Below are positions 9,590-19,090 of a stretch of DNA of 64,000 bases, piece after piece. The notes beneath the pieces were generated by a model. That model had not been told where the DNA came from. It did not search any database and saw only the letters and a program-made list of their open reading frames with translations. Made by a program: the position numbers and the translations under genes. Source of the DNA: Selaginella moellendorffii (taxonomy: Eukaryota > Streptophyta > Lycopodiopsida > Selaginellales > Selaginellaceae); NCBI RefSeq assembly GCF_000143415.4, contig NW_003314261.1, positions 3,898,880 to 3,962,879 of the forward strand, read 5' to 3'. The first letter of the stretch is position 1; each line of letters begins with the position of its first letter.

Positions 9590-11800
9590 CTGAGTAATTA
9601 GTGAACTTTAGTAATTTAGACTAATTAATACTAAACCATTCTTATATATAAGTAAATGTAAATTCATAAGATTTAAAACTTAACTAATTTTTACTTTTAT
9701 GAATCATTTTATTACTTTAGAAGTTACATTTGGTAAATTCTAGGAAATGGCCACCTTTAGTTCAAATGAATCTTGGTGATGATTAACATATATTTTTTAA
9801 AAACATTATTGAGAAAGTTTTATATATATTTTTAATTTAGGAATCAAGAATTTTTTTACCAATTAGGTCATGATGAAACTTAATTTTTTGAATAGGTCTT
9901 TATGTTTATATAGCAATCATCCTAGTAATGTAGAATAATTGATACTAAATCATTCTTATAAATAACTAATGTATAATTCATTATATATTAATATTAAATA
10001 ATTTTTACGATTATAAATCACTTTATTACTTTAAAAGTTACGCTTGGCAATTTCTAGGAAATGGTTACCTTTAGTACTAATAGATATTGGTGATGATTAA
10101 CATACATTTTTCTAAAAAATTATTAAAAAGTATTTGTACATTTTTGTAATTTAAAAATCAGGAATTTCTTTGCGAATTAGATCATGATGAAACTTAATTT
10201 TTTGAACAACTCTTTATGTTTATATAGCAATCATAGTAGTAATGTAGACTATTTGATACTAAATCATTCTTATATATAAATAAATGTATAACTCATAATA
10301 TTTTAAAATTAACTAATTTTTACATTTGCAAATCACTTTATCACTTTAGAAGTTACACTTGGTAAGTTCTATGAATTAGACATCTTTAGTATTATTTAAT
10401 TTTTGTGATGATTACTATACAAAAATTATTAAAACAAATTTGTATATTTTTTTAATTTAAAAATCAGAAATTTCTTTGTGAATTAGATCATGATGAAACT
10501 TAATTTTTTGAATAGGTCTTTATATTTATAAAGCAATCATCCTGGTAATGTAGACTAATTGATACTAAATCATTCTCATAAATAAGTAAATGTATAATTC
10601 ATAATATATTAAAATTAAATAATTTTTAGATTTGTAAATCACTTTTTTACTTTAGAAGTTACACTTGGTAAATTCTGGGAAATGGCCACCATTAGTACTA
10701 ATGGATATTGGTGATGATTAACATACATTTTTCAAAAAAAATTATTTAAAAATATTTGTTAAATTTTTAAATTTAAAAATCAGGAATTCCTTTGCGAATT
10801 AGATCATGATGAAACTTAATTTTTTGAATAGGTCTTTCTGTTTATATAGTAATCATCCTGGTAATGTGGACTAATTGATACTAAATCATTTTTATATATA
10901 ATAAAATGTATTACTTATAATATATTAAAATTAACTAATTTTTACATTTGCAAATCACTTTATCACTTTAGAAGTTACACTTGGTAAATTCTATGAAATG
11001 GCCACCTTTAGTATTAATCGATTTTGGCGATGATTAACATACATTTTTCAAAACAATTATTTAAAAATATTTGTATATTTTTTTAATTTAAGAATCAGGA
11101 ATTTTCTTGCCAATTAAATCATGTTGAAACTTAATTATTTGAATAGTTCTTAATTTGTTTGTATAACAATCATTCTGGTAATGTAGACTAATTGATACTA
11201 AATCAATTTTATATATATGTAAATACATGATTCATAAGATTTTAATATTTGTAAATCACTTTATTACTTTAGAGTTCACACTTGGTAAATTCTAGCAAAT
11301 AGGCACCTTTAGTACTAATAGGTTTTGTTGATGATTAATATATATATTTTTTAAAAATTAGTAAACAATATTTATATATTTTTTAACTGAAAATTTAGGA
11401 ATGTCTTTGCCAATTGGATCATGATGAAATTTAATTTTTTGAATAGGTCTTTATGTTTATATAGCAATCATCCTAGTAATATAGACTAATTGATACTAAA
11501 TCAAAATTATATATATGTAAATATATAATTTATAATATTTTAAAATTATCTAATGTTTTCATTTGTAAATCACTTTATTACTTTAGAGGTTACAGTTCGT
11601 AAATTCTATGAAATGGCCATTTTTACTGCCAATGGATTTTTATGATGATTAACATATATTTTTAAAAAACATTATTAAAAAATATTTGTATATTTTTTTA
11701 ATTTAAAAATCAGAAATTTATTTGCCAATTAGATCTTGATGAAATTTATTTTTTTGCCTAGGTCTTTATGTTTATATAACAATTATCCTGGTAAAAGTTT
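9590..11800. repeat. Tandem satellite array, about seven units of ~300-316 bp
   Basis: The block TGATGAAACTTAATTTTTTG (with variants) recurs at about 9871, 10185, 10491, 10807, 11122, 11422 and 11737, spacings of 314, 306, 316, 315, 300 and 315 bp. Each unit also carries an ACTAATTGATACTAAATCAT block, a CACTTTATTACTTTAGAAGT block and a GATGATTAACATACATTTTT block in the same order. The outer units are the most diverged. No open frame is conserved, so this is noncoding satellite DNA. Array limits are approximate. Confidence 0.85.
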
Positions 11801-12247
11801 ATTTAATAGTTAATTTTTTAATATTTTTTATTTTGAAATTTGGAATCAAACTAATTTAGTACTTGGTTGTAAAACCTAAAAAAGGGATCATCAACATAGT
11901 AATCACACTCTTTTTATATTCAAGATTCTTATAAAATGAAACATTCTTTAATAATTTATTATAATATTAATTTAAGATTTTACTTAGTATAGAACTATGT
12001 TAATATGTATTAACTTGATGTATTATTTTATATGATTATATAAAACTTTAAATGTACATAGTTATAAAAGAATTATTTAGAAACTAATATATATTTAGAT
12101 TCAAAATATTTTAATATATTAAAATTTAATTTTTTTTTTTTAATATGATTTTCAACTTTTCAAATTTTCAAATATAAAACTTGTAAGGTATTTATATAAG
12201 CTATTAATTGGTTTTTAAATTAATGTTACAATATATAATTTATGATT
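11801..12247. other. AT-rich DNA, nothing recognised
   Basis: AT-rich spacer between the satellite array and the solo LTR. No gene or clear repeat was recognised. Confidence 0.5.
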
Positions 12248-12420
12248 TGTGAGTGCATGGAATATGGAAAGGGAATACAGAAATATGCATATCAATTAAC
12301 CCAAAAACCTAGCTTATATACAAGAGCGAGTGGTTCGGATTGAAACCAATCCGACGGCTATCAAAATCCACTACGCTAATATTAGTATACGGCATCGTAG
12401 CCGTACACTTGGCCCTCACA
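12248..12420 (-). mobile_element. Solo LTR of the Ty3-type element found at 56.8-61.7 kb
   Basis: This 173-bp segment begins TGTGAGTGCATGG and ends GGCCCTCACA, matching both 175-bp LTRs of the full element along its whole length with some substitutions and two 1-bp deletions. It is flanked by the 4-bp direct repeat GATT (12244-12247 and 12421-12424). No internal retrotransposon sequence is beside it, so it is a solo LTR, presumably formed by LTR-LTR recombination. Strand follows the full element. Confidence 0.92.
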
Positions 12421-13845
12421 GATTGAAATTTATAATATAATATATTTTAATTCCTGTTTTAGTTTTGGGGAATGCGTATAATGTTTCACCAGATCCATTA
12501 ATTTGGCAAGCCAAAGAAGTAATCCCTAACTTAAAATTCATCATATATATCAAAGAGAAGATGATATCTAAAACATTTTTGTCAATGTTATTTTTTTTGT
12601 TCTCATGTTTAGTGATTTTGTCCTTGAGGAATTTGTGCTCACAATCACCTCCAAATTTTTTTTCACCCCTCCTTGTTCTCCACATCTTCATAAAAGTTAA
12701 AATATAAATATTTATACTTTTGTTGATATAATAACATAAAAATGGCTTATATAACTAAAAAATCAGAACAAAACACAATGTCATTTAAATTTATTTTAAA
12801 TGATAGTATTTAAATAAGTGTTTAACCCATATTTTAAAGATATTTCATCCATTTTTGTTGTGTTTTTCCAAAGCCTCTTTTTTTTCCTTTTTTTTTGAAC
12901 TCCTCACTTAAAATTACATGTCAAAATTTAAAAAATTGCTTTATAAAACCCTTTACTTTTATAACCCCTTCCTTAAAAAGTATGATTATATCTATTGTTA
13001 GAATTATAACTGCACGCACAAAGATTTCCTTTATTTACAAGATCTTGTGAAAGCATTTTCTTCTAAAGGATTGAATAAGTTTTGAAGCACATTTTTTGGT
13101 AGTTGTTATTCATGCACTTAGAATGCCAGACATTTAGCTTGTAATTTTACCCTTTTAATGTTATTATAAAAAAAAACAATCTCAATGAGAGAACTGCAAT
13201 GGCATATCTCATGCTTCTAATTGCATGGAGAGGAAATAACAACCATGAAAAATGGTCCAAAGCATGTTCTCAGTCTTTTAGAAGAGAATGCCTTTTAATG
13301 TGTATTTACTGGAAAATCTCAATATTTTTCAAGTGGAATAATTATCAATATTATCAATTCTATTTGATAATCATGCTATTTATACCAGACGCTAAAAAAG
13401 TCAGGCATGGAACTCTCCTAGACTTTACATTGGAGTCCGGCTTGGAAAATTTCTACTAGCGGCCACAACTCTAGACATTAACTCTTAGGACGACTATTTT
13501 AAAGAGGTCGGATGGGCCTTTATAAAAGCCGTAATGTAGTTCTTGATCTTGTTTGGCCATCCCTCAAATGTTCTCAATTGTAAATGGACATTGCCACAGC
13601 CCCTAACGCGAAAGCATAACAATATACAGGGCAAATCTTATTCTCATTAAAAGGTTAGATGCAGCCAAAGCTGTAAGACCAACATGAGAGGAAGGAAGAC
13701 AAAGAGAATTGAGGCTTACCGGCTGATCATTTTGCGGTATGGTGGAGGAGACACAGTCGCGACTCTTTTGCGACCCCTTCAGCACTAGACATACTCGAGC
13801 CATACGAAAAAGAAAAACATCTTTCTTCCCTTCACTTTGCAGCCT
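12421..13845. other. Intergenic DNA, no supported gene
   Basis: AT-rich to about 13380, then mixed composition up to the RMR gene. Open frames at 12416-12707, 13199-13459 and 13603-13803 have no domain or family resemblance and are not called. The 11-bp GCCACAGCCCC at 13593-13603 repeats the copy at 4583-4593. Confidence 0.5.
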
Positions 13846-15114
13846 TTAAGCCTGCAGGCCTCGAGGCCAAGAGGAAGCCATGATTTTTGCTGGAACTGTT
13901 CTGCTCGATGGAGCGGTATTCGTCAGCGACGCGCTCCGGAATAGAAGAGTGTCTGATGGAGGAGCTGGAGCTGGAACCGGAATGGGAGATCCCGAGTGAT
14001 GAAGGAGCGGCGACGCGGAAGTTTGCGCCGGCACCGCCACCGCCGCAGGAGCTCTCGCTGTGAGAAGTGGAGTGCTCTCCGAGGCTGTGGGAGCTTCCGA
14101 CTTTGCGTGCGCATCCCTCTTGCAAACGGGACAAAAGGGCTTCCTCGTCACGAGCCATTGATCGACACAAGCTGCGTGGAAAGCTGCGAAGAACAAACGC
14201 AACAGTAAGAAACAAAGCCAAGCTTTCGCTCGCTCACCGTGTCGGCACGGAAGAACCCGGAGCTTCTGCCCGTCCTCGTACTCCTCCATGCAGATCACGC
14301 AAGTGTCTGCCTGATCGTCGCCATCGCCAGCGCGCCTATACACGAACGTCGGCAGCGATCTCACCTCCGAGGAAGTCAGTCCCGGAGGCTCTCGCGGCAG
14401 CAGCAACCTCGAGCCAAGCCGACGCAAGCGGTGCCTCCGCACGAAGAAGAACGTTGCCAGCACTGCCGTGACCGCGAGAAGCGAGATGAAAGCCACCGCC
14501 ATGACGGACCAGGCCGGGTAGTCCAGCGTCGGGAAAATGAAGCACCTCGTCTGTGGATTTCCAGCGTACCTCCACAGAACCTTTCCCGCTGCGTGGGAGA
14601 CAAACACCGCCGGGATCTTAATCCCATACGAATCACCCGACACTGCAAAGAAAAAGTATGAAAGGATCACATCTGATGTTATCTTCGCGAGAAGCTCCAC
14701 TAGGAAGAACTTACTAATCACAAGGTCGCGGCCATCTTCATCGTTGTAGACGATCACTGCCGAGAATCCAGCGTCCTGGGCGTTGCGCACCTTCGTCTCA
14801 AACCGGCAAGCTCCACGCTTCACGAGGACGAACGAAGAGAATGGGCTCTGGTCTAGAGCCGGCCCGGTCTTGAGCGGATCGCAAGCGTCCAGTGGATTGC
14901 CGCGGTAGAGGAGGCCCAAAATCCCGGCTTGCGGGACGCGAGGAGCTGGGAGAGAATTTCCACAAATTCATGGATGCTTTTGGAGCGGGAAGAACTTACC
15001 GAATCCCGCCTCCATGTCCGAGAAGGGCATGGACTGATTCGTGGGAGTCGTGATGACGACCGTGGCATTTGCGCGGAGGAGCACGATCGCGAGGAAGAAC
15101 AACGAGAGAAACAT
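13846..15114 (-). CDS. RMR: RMR-type vacuolar sorting receptor / E3 ligase (PA-TM-RING)
   Basis: Four exons: 15114-15000, 14945-14715, 14642-14238 and 14183-13846; all introns are GT-AG, and the product is 362 residues. A signal peptide (MFLSLFFLAIVLL) is followed by a protease-associated domain (FVLVKRGACRFETKVRNAQ, GIKIPAVFVSHAAG), one transmembrane helix (WSVMAVAFISLLAVTAVLATF) and a cytosolic RING-H2 finger (CVICMEEYEDG...CRHAFHAACVDQWL...CPVC) split by the last intron. The tail is Ser/Pro/Ala-rich. Plant RMR proteins sort cargo to protein-storage vacuoles through the lumenal PA domain. Domain order and length fit the family. The start is fixed by the signal peptide. Confidence 0.93.
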
Positions 15115-15175
15115 ACTAGAACCCTAACTTAGGTTTCTCCAACGTGTCAAATTTTTTTAAATGGGATCGTTTTGT

Positions 15176-16321
15176 TTATAGATCGTTGTGGCTCCAGGAA
15201 ACACTCTTGGCTTTCTCGTCTTGTTTTGCGCGGAATTCCATGGCGCGCTTCTCTTCGTCCGCGGTTATGAGCTTGTCCAGTTGCTTCATCTGCTTGACTC
15301 GCTGCGCGAAACGAGCGAAAGATTTGATTTGATTGCAAAGGCTAGAGGGAAAGATGGTTTTTTACGTCGCGGATCTCCATCTGGATCTGGCTCCGGTACT
15401 CCTCGTCTTTGCCGTACTTTTGCATGTCTCGCAAGAACTCCTCTCGCTCCTCAATCTCCTTGGAAACTGGCAATCCAAGGCAAACATGACGAAAGAACAA
15501 CGAGAAGAACTCCATGATTCTTACTTAGATCCAAGAGTTGCTCCTTCTCCTCCCTGGAGCCCTTGCGAATCCGCGGCACGGGAGTGATCTTGGGTGCCAC
15601 CAGAACTTCCCCCTGCGCTCTCGAATCTACAAAAGTTCTTCACGCTGGAAATCTAGATCCATACCTCTTCCAGGAGACCGTGCCACTCGAAGATGGTTTG
15701 AAGCCTTTGCTTCTCTTTCTCGTCCAGCACGGGCTCTAAAACCATGGAAACGTGAGGAACGATGAAGAAGAAGAGGGAATACTTACTCGTTGGAGGTGGC
15801 GGGAGTGATATGTTCTCAAACTCCTCCCTCGCCTTCTCGATTATAAGCGATGCCTTTCGCTTGCCGCCATAGCCATGCACTGGAAATGGCGGCACGTCCT
15901 CCAGGCTCGGCCTCCTCCGGAACCGGGGCACTCTCACCTTGGGCTGCAGCAAAGCTCAGAGATTTCTCTGATAGGATCAAATTCGCAAGAGGCAACAAGA
16001 AAAACTTCCATTTTTCCGGTGTGTGAGATCAATGCTTGGAGGATTTACAAAGAGCAACCTTGCGATTCACGGGCGCCGGCTCTTCCGCCCTCTCTGCGAG
16101 CGAAGGAAATGGAGGATCACTCGTTAGAAAAGAAGAAGAAGATCACGACCTTCCTGCGAGGTGTTGGCGAGGCGGCGAAGAATCGCGAGCCTGTTTTGCA
16201 GCGAGAATTGCTCGCCCTTTTGCCTGGCGGCGGCGAATCCATTGTAGAGGCGAAAGAGGGCGCGCCCAGCCGCTGTGCCACGCCCCGGGGCATCCCACAC
16301 TCTTTCGGGAGAATACGCCAT
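15176..16321 (-). CDS. UPF0193 (C22orf23/EVG1)-like protein, probable flagellar gene
   Basis: Minus-strand gene with small introns. The best-resolved coding parts are PKVRVPRFRRRPSLEDVPPF onward, KPVLDEKEKQRLQTIFEWHG, VLVAPKITPVPRIRKGS, SKEIEEREEFLRDMQKYGKD and RVKQMKQLDKLITADEEKR, ending at TAA (15176). The first exon runs from ATG 16321 (MAYSPERVWDAPG) to about 16150; exon borders between 15945 and 16150 are uncertain. The KEKQRLQ core and the charged helical segment with EEREEFLxxM match UPF0193 proteins, which are found mainly in organisms with motile cilia. Function is unknown; a role in sperm flagella is inferred from that distribution. It is divergent from DPY-30. Confidence 0.72.
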
Positions 16322-16573
16322 CCAAGCCCTAGATTCGCTTGTCCACGTGGCAGTGTGTTGGTGACGTGTCAGGGAGTATCCGTCTGACGTGTAGGGCTGA
16401 AAGGGCACGAGGCACAATGCAGGGGGCATTAGCGGGCGGCGAGGAGGGAAAGAAGAGGTGGAGGTGGTGGTGGCGCGATCGAGGGCAGTGGAGCTCCTTG
16501 TGGCTGATCCGGCTGGGAATCTACTACTCCGCGCACGCATTCACTGTTCTTCGTGATTTGATCTGCCGCTGCC
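16322..16573. promoter_or_regulatory. 252-bp divergent promoter with three ACGT elements
   Basis: This gap separates the start codons of the UPF0193-like gene (minus) and the DPY-30 gene (plus). It holds a palindromic G-box CCACGTGG at 16343-16350, a TGACGTGTCA element at about 16362-16371 and another TGACGT at 16385-16390, all potential bZIP sites. No TATA box is evident. Shared control of both genes is an inference. Confidence 0.45.
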
Positions 16574-17416
16574 ATGGATGCCGTCCCCGCGCAACCTGCA
16601 GGCAAGAAATCTTTCTCTGTGCTGATTGATTGATTGATATTTCGAGCGATTCTTTGTCGATCGGCGTAGCGAGAAGGTTCTTTGTCCAAATTTCGATCTG
16701 GTTTCTTGTTTTTGGTTGCATTGTTGATATTTCGAGCGGTTCCTTGTTCTTTGTCCAGATTTCGATCTATGGTTTCTTGCATTGTTGATAATTCGAGCTT
16801 CGTTGTGATCTATGGTTTCTTGTTTTTGCTTGTCTCTATTGAAGTTTTCAATGGTTTCATTCGTTTTTCTCATCGATCGATCAACCAGGTGCATCTGCTG
16901 CCGCTGCTGATGGACTCACGCAGCTGAGTAATTTGATGGCCTCGGAGTCCGGATCTCCGCCTCCTGTAAGTCTTTCTTTTTTCTTTTGTTTTCTGGTCTC
17001 GGAGAAAACTTTCTACAACTCTTTCGTGTTCATGCAGCCGAGTGACCAAGAGATGGCCGAAGCCAAGGCTATGCCCGTGCGACAGTACTTGGTATGACGA
17101 GATTCTTCTCAAAAATGATTTCGTCCAACTTTGTGGATTCGCAGGAAACGAGAGTAGTGCCTCTCTTATTGCAAGGAATGCAACGCTTGGTGATTGAGAG
17201 GTATAGCTTCTAGTTTCTATGGCCCTTCTTATTCATGCATGGAAAGTGTGTAGGCCTGTGGATCCAGTGGAGTTTCTAGCGAAGTACTTGACAGACAACA
17301 ATCCACGAAAGAAAGTTGAAGAGAAACCAAAGGAAGGAGAAGGAGCGCCTGCCGACGCTGCTGCCGCTCCCGGTGCTGCTGCTCCCGCGGCGCCTCCCGC
17401 TGCTCCAGCAAAGTAG
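16574..17416 (+). CDS. DPY30: DPY-30 domain protein (COMPASS/SET1 complex subunit-like)
   Basis: Five exons: 16574-16601, 16889-16965, 17038-17091, 17145-17200 and 17254-17416, giving 125 residues. The Dpy-30 motif spans residues 49-84: MPVRQYLETRVVPLLLQGM followed by QRLVIERPVDPVEFLAKYL, the two-helix dimerisation bundle that docks on ASH2L in H3K4 methyltransferase complexes. The tail is Lys/Glu then Ala/Pro-rich. Exon 1 must end at CCTGCAG before GCAAGA: the next usable GT gives a quick stop, so this is a GC-AG intron. DPY-30 domains also occur in flagellar radial-spoke proteins; short length and simple architecture favour the chromatin subunit. Confidence 0.9.
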
Positions 17417-17501
17417 ACGATTCTCGAAAGTTCAACGATCATATCTTCAACAAAAATGGCTTTTTTTATTTATAAAATAAGCCCTAGAGCTACGAGCGGA
17501 A

Positions 17502-18996
17502 ATGATGAAGTTCTTGCTCCTGGTGGCCTCTTGGGCGATGCTCCAACTCTCTCCCGCGGCGTCATCAGTCTTGCCATTCGTCGTCTTGCATGGTCAGTTC
17601 CGTTGCTGCGATCTGCGAAGTTAATCGAGTTTGCTTGAATCCTCAGGAATTTCCGATGAGTGCAAGCATCACGGTATCACCAAGTTCACTACTGATCTCG
17701 GCACTATGAGTGGAGCTCCTGGCTACTGCATGTCAGTCCTCAAGTTCATAGTTTCTCTAGTACTTTTGCTGATGCCCAATGGTTTTTCTAGTGAAATTGG
17801 TAACGGGGCCAGCGATTCGTGGTTTCTGCGCCTTGACAAGCAAGTTGAGCTCGCGTGTAAGGAGGTACTTAACTTGTGTCTGGCGACTTTGAGCCGTTTT
17901 TCAAAGTTCTCTTCTGTAGATCAAACTTATTCCAGAGCTTGCTGGAGGCTACAACATCGTTGGTCTTTCCCAGGTAGAGCCTGAACGACGAAACCACATC
18001 TCTATAATTACCTTGTTCATGTTTTCCACAGGGAAACTTGATAGGAAGAGGATTGATTGAATGGTGTGATGGACCTCCTGTAAGTTCGTTGTGGTATTCT
18101 AGAATTCTAGACGTAATCTAACTGACTCGTATGCTACTTCAGGTTAACAATATGGTCTCTCTGGGTGGTCCTCACGCTGGCATCGCGTCTTTGCCTCTTT
18201 GCGCAGTGCGTAAGCTTCCATTTCGTTCGGGTTGCCTCTTGACGAGTTGATAATTTTCAGGCCTATTCCTTCTGCGCATTGGCCGATATCATCCTTCATA
18301 TGGGTGTCTACAGCGATTTTGTTCAGGTAGCTCCCAGCTTTACGTTTCTGAGAAATATTTTTTCCACTTACAGAACCATCTTGCAGAACCATCTAGCACC
18401 CACTGGATATATAAAAATGCCCAAGGTTTGCAAGTGACTACCTTCATCGCGTCCTTTAACTATGAGCTTACGAAAAATTTCCAGGATTTGTCGTCCTATT
18501 ATCGGAGCTGTGTATTCCTTCCAAAGCTGAATAACGAGCTTCCCCAGAATCGCAACGCAACATTCAAGCACCGTCTTAGTGACTTGAATCAGCTCGTCCT
18601 TGTCAAGGTTTTTGTTCCTATCTTATCCACCGTATGCCTGACGCTCGCTAGATTTTAACTTCCAGTTTGACAAGGACACAGTCCTGGTGCCGCAAGAAAC
18701 CGCTTGGTTTGGATTCTTTCCTCCCAACGATCTAACGAAAGTGTTACCGATGGAAGAGGTACTCCACTCGAATTCCAGAAACTTTGGATTCATTCTTTTC
18801 TCTGTTCTATCAGACTGCTCTATACAAGGAAGATTGGATTGGTCTAAAGTCACTCCATGAACAAGGAAGGATCCAATTCGTGACGTTCTCTGGAGATCAT
18901 CTCTCCATCTCGGATCAAGAAATGTTGGATCACGTCGCGCCTTACTTGAAACCGGAGAAAACAAGACAAAGAGAAGAACACGCAAGTATAATGTGA
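17502..18996 (+). CDS. PPT1: Palmitoyl-protein thioesterase 1 (lysosomal/vacuolar)
   Basis: About eleven small exons. The product starts with a signal peptide (MMKFLLLVASWAMLQL), then FVVLHGISDEC, the nucleophile elbow VGLSQGN (active Ser in GLSQG), GLIEWCDGPPVNNMVSLGGP and the C-terminal TFSGDHLSIS with the catalytic His. This is the PPT1 alpha/beta-hydrolase that removes fatty acyl groups from cysteines during lysosomal protein breakdown. First exons: 17502-17592, 17647-17731, 17792-17864, 17920-17973, 18032-18079, 18143-18205, 18261-18327; the end is TGA at 18994-18996. An 18-kb-region exon has two adjacent acceptor choices because CAGAACCATC is tandemly repeated (18371-18393). The 3' end lies 94 bp before the AP-3 start. 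Confidence 0.94.
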
Positions 18997-19090
18997 CGAT
19001 GTAAAGAGGAGAGGACTATTGTATCGAAGTTATTCAAAAGCCCTTCCATGGGATAATTCTTTCTTGGAGCTAGCTCCCTTTAGGGCAGCG

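Noticed and set aside
13603-13803. A minus-strand 66-codon frame with an intron-like GTAAGC...TTACAG inside
   Set aside because: Neither the unspliced nor the spliced reading resembles a known protein; it lies just upstream-facing at the repeat border.
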